A stretch of DNA of 64,000 nt from Liolophura sinensis (taxonomy: Eukaryota > Mollusca > Polyplacophora > Chitonida > Chitonidae): positions 31,525,830 through 31,589,829 of the forward strand of contig NC_088301.1 of the NCBI RefSeq assembly GCF_032854445.1. Direction: 5' to 3'. The notes beneath the pieces are model-generated. The model did no database searches and was not told where the DNA came from. It saw nothing but the letters and a program-made list of their open reading frames with translations. A program made the position numbers and the translations under genes. Shown piece after piece: positions 12,201-21,900 of the stretch (position 1 is its first letter; each line of letters opens with the position of its first letter).

Positions 12201-15200
12201 TGATAAAATGGGGATTCATGAACTCTGTCCTCACACAGCCCAGTTCCTCATTAGAACCATAATCTCTCATGACTACATGTAACTCACCTGATAAGATGGG
12301 GGATTCATGAACTCTGTCCTCACAGCCCAGTATCTCATTAGAACCATATTCTCTCAACACTAACTCACCTGACAAGATGGGGATTCATGAAATCTGTCCT
12401 CACACAGCCCAGTACCTCATTAGAACCATATTCTCTCATGACTACATGTAACTCACCTGATAAGATGGGGATTCATGAACTCTGCCCTCACACAGCCCAT
12501 TATCTCATTAGAACCATATTCTACCAGGACTAACTCACCTGATAAGATGGGGATTCATGAACTCTGTCCTCATGCGCAGAGCACCTCACTGGAACTATAG
12601 TCTACCAGGACTAACTCACCTGATAAGATGGGGATTCATGAACTCTGTCCTCACACAGCCCGGTATCTCATTAGAACCATATTCTCTCATGACTACATGT
12701 AACTCACCTGATAAAATGGGGATTCATGAAATCTGTCCTCACACAGCCCAGTACCTCATTAGAACCATATTCTCTCATGACTACATGTAACTCACCTGAT
12801 AAGATGGGAATTCATGAACTCTGCCCTCACACAGCCCAGTACCTCATTAGTACCATATTCTCTCATGACTACATGTAACTCACCTGATAAGATGGGGATT
12901 CATGAACTCTGCCCTCACACAGCCCGGTATCTCATTAGAACCATATTCTCTCATGACTACATGTAACTCACCTGATAAGATGGGGATTCATGAACTCTGT
13001 CCTCACACAGCCCAGTACCTCATTAGTACCATATTCTCTCATGACTACATGTAACTCACCTGATAAGATGGGGATTCATGAACTCTGTCCTCACAGCCCA
13101 GTATCTCATTAGAACCATATTCTCTCAACACTAACTCACCTGACAAGATGGGGATTCATGAACTCTGCCCTCACACAGCCCAGTACCTCATTAGAACCAT
13201 ATTCTCTCATGACTACATGTAACTCACCTGATAAGATGGGGATTCATGAACTCTGTCCTCACATAGCCCGGTATCTCATTAGAACCATATTCTCTCATGA
13301 CTACATGCAACTCACCTGATAAGATGGGGATTCATGAACTCTGTCCTCACACAGCCCAGTACCTCATTAGAACCATACTCTATCAGGGCTAACTCTCCGG
13401 CATTAAAAATCATGCAGACCTAAAACCAAAAATTTCTCTCTATCAGGAATAAGTCAGCCTCAGGACCAGTTCCACATTTATAATTCGGAATTTTTAATCT
13501 GCTACTTAAACACTTGATGGCCAATAGTGTGCTTTAATAACCAAATTACCACAATCTGAACTTTTGCTGCTACATGCATAAACTAGTCCAGCATTTATCT
13601 GTTTTCATGATGATCTTGGAAGCAAATCAGGGTCTGGGTCATTTAAAACAATTTTAAACTGGTACAAGTAGCTCAGACAAGAGTCAAAATTTTAAATGAG
13701 ATTAAAATTACAGTCTTAACTTTAAAGCATGACTAAATAATTCACGTGTTATGGTAACACATTAGGAATAACCCACCACTGATTCTATGTATCTTTTTAT
13801 TTATTTATTTGTTTGAATAGTGTTAAACACCATACTCAAGAAAACCATGTATTTCACTTATACCATGACAACCAGCTGTGAGAAAACAGGGTAGAGCCCA
13901 GGGCAAAACTATGACCACTTGTAGGTTTCTTCAGAGCTTCCCTCGTACGACTAAGGACAGAGTCACTTGCAACAGGCATTGTTTAACATGTTAATTCTTT
14001 CTTTGAAAGTAATTCTATACTGGAAGTCTTACATAATCCCCAAATGTTGTGTTTATATACATATATTTATAATTTATACAATATCTTCTATCCATAAGTG
14101 TAACATGGTCAACGCCTTAGTATGTTTCTACATACGAATAATAAAAAATGATACTTTTACACAGCACAACCATGGAATGTCACAACTTACATTCTCATTA
14201 TCAAAGTAGAACTTTTCATTGCCACCTGTGCCTCTCCAAGGAACCTGTACAAAAAAACATTTAATCCGTAGAGTAAGAATGTGACTTGTTCTTTGTGGAG
14301 GCCAAAACTGAATATAAATGACGTGGCAAGTCAGTGTAATGAAAAGGGCCTTACCTATCCAAAACCATTTTAATTTATACAATATTAAAATCATTTAAAT
14401 AAAGGTAACGCATGTTGGTCTACTAGTACCACCAAAAAAGCATAACATGACGTAATATCATTTTCTTCACAAGAATTTCAAAAAGAATTTTTAAAAACTG
14501 TTATTTTCTGTAAAATCCTCTTTAATGAACTTTTAAATCGATTTTAGGCACTCACATGTACCTCGAAGTATTTCTGGAGACAGTTTGCCATTACCTGTTA
14601 TTTGACATGTTTGAGGATACCCTAAACAGCCATCACTAGACTAACCAATACCGAGAATGGCTTATACATGTAACCTTTATTAACTCAGCAGTAGGACTTA
14701 CCTCACTGAGCCTGTTTGTGGAGAGGTCCCCTAACAAGAGGGTGTCGGATGTGTGAGCAACCAGGTAACGGTCTTTACCCATGATCCTCACTTCATCTAT
14801 TTCATAACCATAATGAGACTTGAGCACAACCCTCGTGCCTGATGACATGTTCTTTACAATAACCTATGAACAGATATGCACCAGAGCTGTTACAAAATCA
14901 AACTAAGACTATCTGATACTCATTAATAGTGGTCATTCTGCCTATGAACAAGAAAATGACACAGTTGACTGCATATAAGAGCTACCAAGACAATATCCAT
15001 GGCTATTCTAATATTATGCATGTATGCTTGTGATTTTGCATTATATTTACCCTAATTCCTCAACCTTTTTGCATCTGAAAGAGCAACTTTCAGTGTAATT
15101 TATGCACATTTATAATTTCTTTTTGGTGATAAAACCACTTTGGTTGGATTAGCCCATATCAGAGCTTCACAAAAAGTATAACTTTATCTACCTACACAGA

Positions 15201-18200
15201 ATAATGCCCTCAGAATATGCCTGAAACAACACCTCGCAAACATGAAAAAAATGTTGAAGAATTACAGTAAGTTTTCAAGTCAAATTACGACAATCATGAC
15301 AAGGAGTCATTAGGTGTGTGCATGTACCTGTATTGTCTTTTTTTGTCCATGCTGCCAAATTTTCCAATATTTGTTAAAAGTATGGCACCAGTGTACTAAA
15401 AATGTATAGCAACAGGCAAATTTCTTGCCAACACTTATTTTAAACCAGGATGTTTAAACCTTAATTGAGCTAGTTTAAACCTCTTGGCTGCACCATACAG
15501 AAAAAGAGAACAGTTTGAATATTACCAGTTATGAAGTGAGTGTGAAGGGGCATACAAATAGGCAAAATATTTACAAGATTAACTGGGTTATATCTGTCCA
15601 GCCATCACACAACATAGATAATCCAACAAAGCACCATGCACATTGTAAATGCTTTGCAAGTGACCCCACACTGTTATTAAACATCACACTGCTTTTGTTA
15701 TGTCAAACAGTCACTGTCTATCATGTCATTATTTTCATTGCTAGAGTTTATTTATTTATTTATTTGATTGGTGTTTTACGCCCGTACTCAAGGAATATTT
15801 CACTTATACGACGGCGGCCAGCATTATATAGTGGGTGGAAACCGGGCAGAGCCCGGGGGAAACCCACGGCCATCTGCAGGTTGCTGGCAGACCTTCCCAC
15901 GTATGACCGGAGAGGAAGCCAGCATGAGCTGGACTTGAACTCACAGCAACCGGACTGTGAGAGACTCCTGGGTCATAACGTTGCGCTAGCGCGCTAACCA
16001 ACTGAGCCATGGAGGCCCCCTCATTTGCTAGAGAGGAATATCAATAACAAAGGCACTTCTCAAACAAAACAGTCCAATACAAACGACACAATGCAGCCAA
16101 GCATTACGGCAACGTTGTTCAAAATAATGTCACAGTAAGGAGCCATCTTTCCTACAGGAAATCAGCCAGCCATTTCTTTATTCTTATCATCAACTCATTC
16201 ATCACATTCACAACACCAAATTTACATCCAGCAGTCGCTCACCAATCAGAAACCAGAAAATCTTTTTTGACACATAATAATATGAATTCAAATGTATGTT
16301 ATATTTAAAGCCTTTTCAATCTTGAGATATGCCTCGCTCTGGTAACAAATACTTGCCTGACTTAAGCCCACATGGGTCATCTCAAACTTGTTCTTGTAGA
16401 TGGTCCTTTTCAGACAGCAGTCAAAAAGTTCCCACCCCTCCACATAATGTGCCCTGCAGAAATACCACAGTTAACAAATCAAAGTCCAGACCTTCACTGA
16501 TTACACCATTCATTAACATAGCTGAGTTTCATAACAGATACATATTACTAGTATCTACATCTGGCACTTAGGGGACAACCATAAGCCAACATGTCCAATT
16601 TCTGTACATCGGTAACAAGGTGCCCCTCAATGTGTTTACGTCTGGCTAGCTGCACTGGCAGCGCATGTGTTGCATGTATGCCTGGGAGTAAAGCACCGCT
16701 TTGGCCATGTAAGCAACTGTGGACGTGTACTTGGCAATGTAAGCAACTGTGGACGTGTACTTGGCAATGTAAGCAACTGTGGATGTGTACTCGGCAATGT
16801 AAGCAACTGTGGACGTGTACTTGCCAATGTAAGCAACTGTGGACGTGTACTTGCCAATGTAAGCAACTGTGGACGTGTACTTGCCAATGTAAGCAACTGT
16901 GGACGTGTACTTGGCCAATCCTACTGTACACCAGTAACAAGGTGCCCCTGAATGCGTTTACATCTGGTTAGCTGCACTGGCATAACATGTTGCATGTGTG
17001 TGTGGGAGTAAAGCACTGCTTTCGCCATGTAAGCAAGTGTGGACATGTACTTGGCCAATCCTACTGTACATCAGTAACAGGGTACCCCACAAGTCTGTTC
17101 AGTGAATGCACTACTGTTGATCTCCTAAATGACAGGTGGTTATTGCTTTAGAACTTGGGAGTAAAGCAATGTCTCGGCCAGTCGGCAACTGCACAGACAC
17201 TGTAGGTGGCCCCTACATGTCAACACAAAATTAATGTAATCAATGTATAAAATGATCTGGGAAATCCAATTCCCAAAATATTCCTCTGAATCAAGCCACG
17301 GGTCTATGTGCATTCTCATAAAAGAAACAATGAAAGACATGATATTTAAGTATTAAATCGAAGACTGAGTATTTATCCCAGAAAGAGCTTACATTTTATC
17401 ACTTATTTGCCTTGAGGAAAGGAATTAAAGAACAATGTGTATACACAGGGATCTCAATCCTGTGAAGTTACCCGAAAATGAACAAAACATGAGCCCTCAA
17501 CTATGTCAGAACAAAGAAGGCTAGCAGATTTCTGCACTGATACAACAGTCAGAAGGTATTACGAAATCATAGACAAGATTGTCATCATATTTAAACAAGA
17601 ATTATTACAACCCATTTATTTATTAAATATAATTATTTATTTACTATTGTATTTAATATTTATTTATCTTCAGTCTGTACTCAAGCATTTTCCTCTTTAT
17701 ATCTGAAGGCTGTCGGGTTTATGGTAGAGAAAACATAAGAGCCTGAAGTGAACAACTGCATACATGTGCTGATTAATGAGCAAGCTACGGCCTGCTTTTC
17801 ATTAGTCAGGCCTACACAATGCCTACACAGAGGTCTGAAAACAACATAAACCACATCAGCTACATGTACAAAGCAAACAGATATGTTATGTTCTTAGTAC
17901 AGAAATCAATATAACAAATTTGGTAAACCTTTTCATGACAGAAATCGGACTATGAACATGAGTTGTTGTTGTGTTCCAAATTGTACTGTTACATGTGTTG
18001 ATGTACTTACTGCTGTCAGCCTAGAGCCGTCCTTCTTCCATGACAAGGCTGTGATGGTGTACAAGTTAGGGATCTCCTTAGCTGGGGTCTCGTCCCACAT
18101 AGCCTTCCTTGGGCTCCAGTTTAACACCCTCAACCTAAACCACAACAAAAATAAAAAAGTTTCATGAAAAGTCAGCATAGATGAATGCTTGAGAAAATTG

Positions 18201-21200
18201 AAGTGCTGGATATATTTGAACTTGACAAGCTCCTAGAGGAAAGAGGAGTTCCAAAAACAAAATATGCACTAACATAGGAATTTATTACAGTGCTGACATT
18301 TTGTGCAGAAACTTTAATTCTACAGAAGAATGTCATAAACCCTCCAAAAAAAAAAAACATCATTAAAATGCCTTTTTAAGGTCAAAAGGACTCTCTGAGT
18401 TAAATGTAGTCAAACAGTTGAGTGTACGCGGGGCTTTGAGTAAGTGAGTGAGTGCCTGGCGTTTAATGTCGTACTTAACAATTTTTCAATCACATGATGA
18501 TGAAGGAATCCTTAGAGTGCCTCCTTGTTGCAGGACGGATTTCCATCGCTCTTTTATCTAGTGCTGTTTTACTGAGATGACTTCCCGAAAGCATGTAAGC
18601 CGCCAGAGCCATTATACTGATACGGGTCAACCAGTCGTTGCACTGAAGGCCAAGCGAGGGAGTTACAACTTCCTCTTTTAAAGTCTTAGGTGTGACTTGA
18701 CCCAGGATTTAACCTGGATCTACCTCCCTATCGATCTACTGGCTTTGAAGGTCCAAATAAATCAAAAAGGTGTCTGAAAGGTCATTTATAAGTACTGACC
18801 GGTCATAGCTGCCAATGACCACGGACTGTCCCCCAGGGCTGCAGACAGCAGTTGTAAACTCATGCTCATCCTCATCCCTGGAGTAGTCAAAGTGCTGAAT
18901 GCTGCGACCATCTCGTCCATATGCAATGATCCGCTTGTCACAACCAGCAGCCACGATGGAGTTGGTAGCAAAGGCCAGGGCGTAAGGAGGACATGGGTGC
19001 GAACAGATTTTACCCTGTATTTAAAAGAAATAAATATTAATACGCTCACTGCACTTCAATTCGTCAACTTGGTTTAGGCTTACACAATAACAGTTTTTGC
19101 TGTTTTTAAGGCTGACCATTTAGACAATGCTTTGTTAGATTTCCTTTTGTAAATTTGGTAAAACTTCTTTATGACATAAATTTACATCTGACTTTGAATA
19201 TGCAATAAGCATTCTGTATTGCTCTGTCACACGTGTGTGATGTATTTACAGCTGTTGGTCTAGAGCCAGTTTTCCAGATTTATTTCAAGATTTGATTACA
19301 CTAAAAACACCCTGAAATGTACAATTCAGGCCACACGTTTATAGATCTACACACACTACAAGGTTCAAACTTATATTTGGGAACAGGAGCAAAATACCAA
19401 AAATTTCACTCAATGGTCACCACTGCCTTCATCGTCAAAAAAGACAAATAGTTACAAAATAATAAAAGCTTACCTGTGAGTCACCACTGCCTTCATCATC
19501 AAAAAAGAAGCGAACAACTGATCCATCTGCATGGCCAGAGAGGAATCCCTTTCCTGACGGACTGAAATCATAAGTCAGAGCATGCTGCTCATCAGGCATA
19601 CATGTTCAGTTTCGATGTACTTTAACTTTATGCAGCTGTTTATGCGGAAAAACTACCCTGAACAGAGTCAATCACAGCCACAATGTTTTCATGTTGACAA
19701 ATTATAAAGAAGTATAGCACATAAATACTAAGTCTAAACTTAAATGAGTGCAGCAAACTATATTTACCAATCTGTATACAAGTAATTCTTCTAATTTTTA
19801 GGACATTTGCTCCTAATCAGCTCCTCTTAGCCAAAATACACGAAATACAGAGTTTCTCTTTTGTCTCATGGTTCGTCCATCTAATGAACATGACATATCT
19901 TTTAACATTTCTGAAAAATATGAGTGAGAAATGTAATTTTTTTTCAGTACTGATATCTGTATTAAAAATTGGAATTCTGATTGCCAGAGTGCTGACTGAT
20001 GTTAAAAATGTAAAAAAATCATATAACTTTATTTTATGAGCACCTTTGAGCCACTGATGAAGCAAACAGCATTTAATTTATTATCACATTTTAATAGCTA
20101 AGTTATCTGTAACAATGGCTCTGTCACTCTGTACATTTAAGCACTTACTTTGCAGCCAAAGAGACAACATATGACTCTGTAGTGTAAACTGTTGAAGTTT
20201 TGTTTGTCTTAATATTAGCTGCTCTGACCTGAAAGAAAAAAAACATCACATTTGTCATACCATCACTAATAACACATTCAGTTGAATTTAGATTGTTTAC
20301 TTTCTTTACAGGCCACATAAGCGCAAACAACATCACAATATTTCACAAAGAAAGCCTTAGTACAGTGGTAACTGTTTCGAAAAACTACTCTTCTCCAACA
20401 TTCAGGGTCATGAAACTTAATAAAATTCATTCAAATTCTTTCCACGATCTTATGAAGAAGTGGCAAACCCGTTGTTTCTTTGATACCACTAAAATTACCT
20501 TGCCATCAGAGAGTCCAAATATAATGGGTTGTTCTGGAGGCCAGATGAGACATGTGACGGCACTTTGTTGTACAAATTTGTTGCAGATTACTTTCTTTTC
20601 TCCCCTGAAATACATGAGTGGTGTTTTTATGATAACAAAAAACAAAATTATATTTCTTCACTTTGAGGAGGTATTTATCGTGGTTGAAAATTTAAATTTA
20701 TATGGATAAGTAACGTTTTCCTGGGCTCCTATGAGTTTGATCCAAAAATTATTACTTAATTGGATTGCTGTGGTGTGGATAAATTGACCATATCGGCAAT
20801 TATCAAAAAAATAAAAAATAAAATATACTAGCTAATGAACAACCAACATGATAATGTTTTTTTTATTTATCACATCTGGTAAAAGTACATTGTACAATGT
20901 AAACTTTGTAAATGTAAAGCGGTATTGGTACTAACACTGAGCAATGGAACTGAATCAAAGGTAAAGAGAAATGCTGCACCAAAACTCTTTCATAATAAAT
21001 ATGAGCATATCACACAAGACATGACTGAAATTACAACAATACAACCAATTTTTATACTAAACAAGGATGCATACCATTCCTCTCCTATCTTGTACACATA
21101 AATGATGTTATCTGTCTGGCCAACAGCAATCTTTGTCGAATCTGGAGAAAACGCCAAACCTTTGACAGTGTAGCTTTTTTTCCCATACTGAAATAATGAC

Positions 21201-21852
21201 GAAAAACAGTCCAATTAACAGAATGTGGTTACAATAATGAATAATTCCATTTGTTCACCAATTCATGAAAACATATATATTTGTTCTCAACTAAACACTG
21301 GTTCACAAAGAAAAGTATACATGTATAATAATCTTTTAGAAAATCATCAGCCCGATGTAAAAAGAGCATTATACATATGGACAGTTAACAACATACATTT
21401 TCACACATGAATGGAAAATGGAAATAGTTTATACACTCACTTTGGAATCTGCAGGTTTTGTGGAGAATTTGTCTCTCTTCTCCCCTTGGTCATCGTACAG
21501 TAGCACAACCCTATCAGATGTACACACAGCTAATTTGGTGTTGTTGGCTGACCACGCCATTGCTGTGATTTTTGCCGCCCCATCCTGTTTTGTTAAAAAA
21601 AATATAATTTTATTTTTATTTGATTGTTATTTTACGCCATACTCAAGAATATTTCACTTATATGACGGCAGCCAGATTTATGGTGGGTAGAAACCAAGCA
21701 GAGCCTGGGGGAAAACTCTTGACCATCCGCAGGTTGCTGCAGACCTTCCCATGTAAGCCAGCACGAGCTGGACTTGAACTCACTGCGGCTGCATGGGTGA
21801 GAGGCACCTGGGTAATTGTGCCACGCTGACGTGCTATCCCCCTTCACTACTC

Positions 21853-21900
<48 letters not shown>

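Noticed and set aside
11263-12790. Two identical 77-codon plus-strand frames at 11263 and 12557
   Set aside because: They are antisense readings of the exon 12 array and repeat because the 1.29 kb block is duplicated.
10366-13311. Possibility that the 88-base repeats are a CRISPR array
   Set aside because: No alternation of constant repeat and variable spacer; the whole unit is conserved and is exon sequence in a eukaryotic gene.
16548-16971. Several 80-130 codon frames on both strands
   Set aside because: Produced by the 30-base minisatellite, which leaves most frames without stops.
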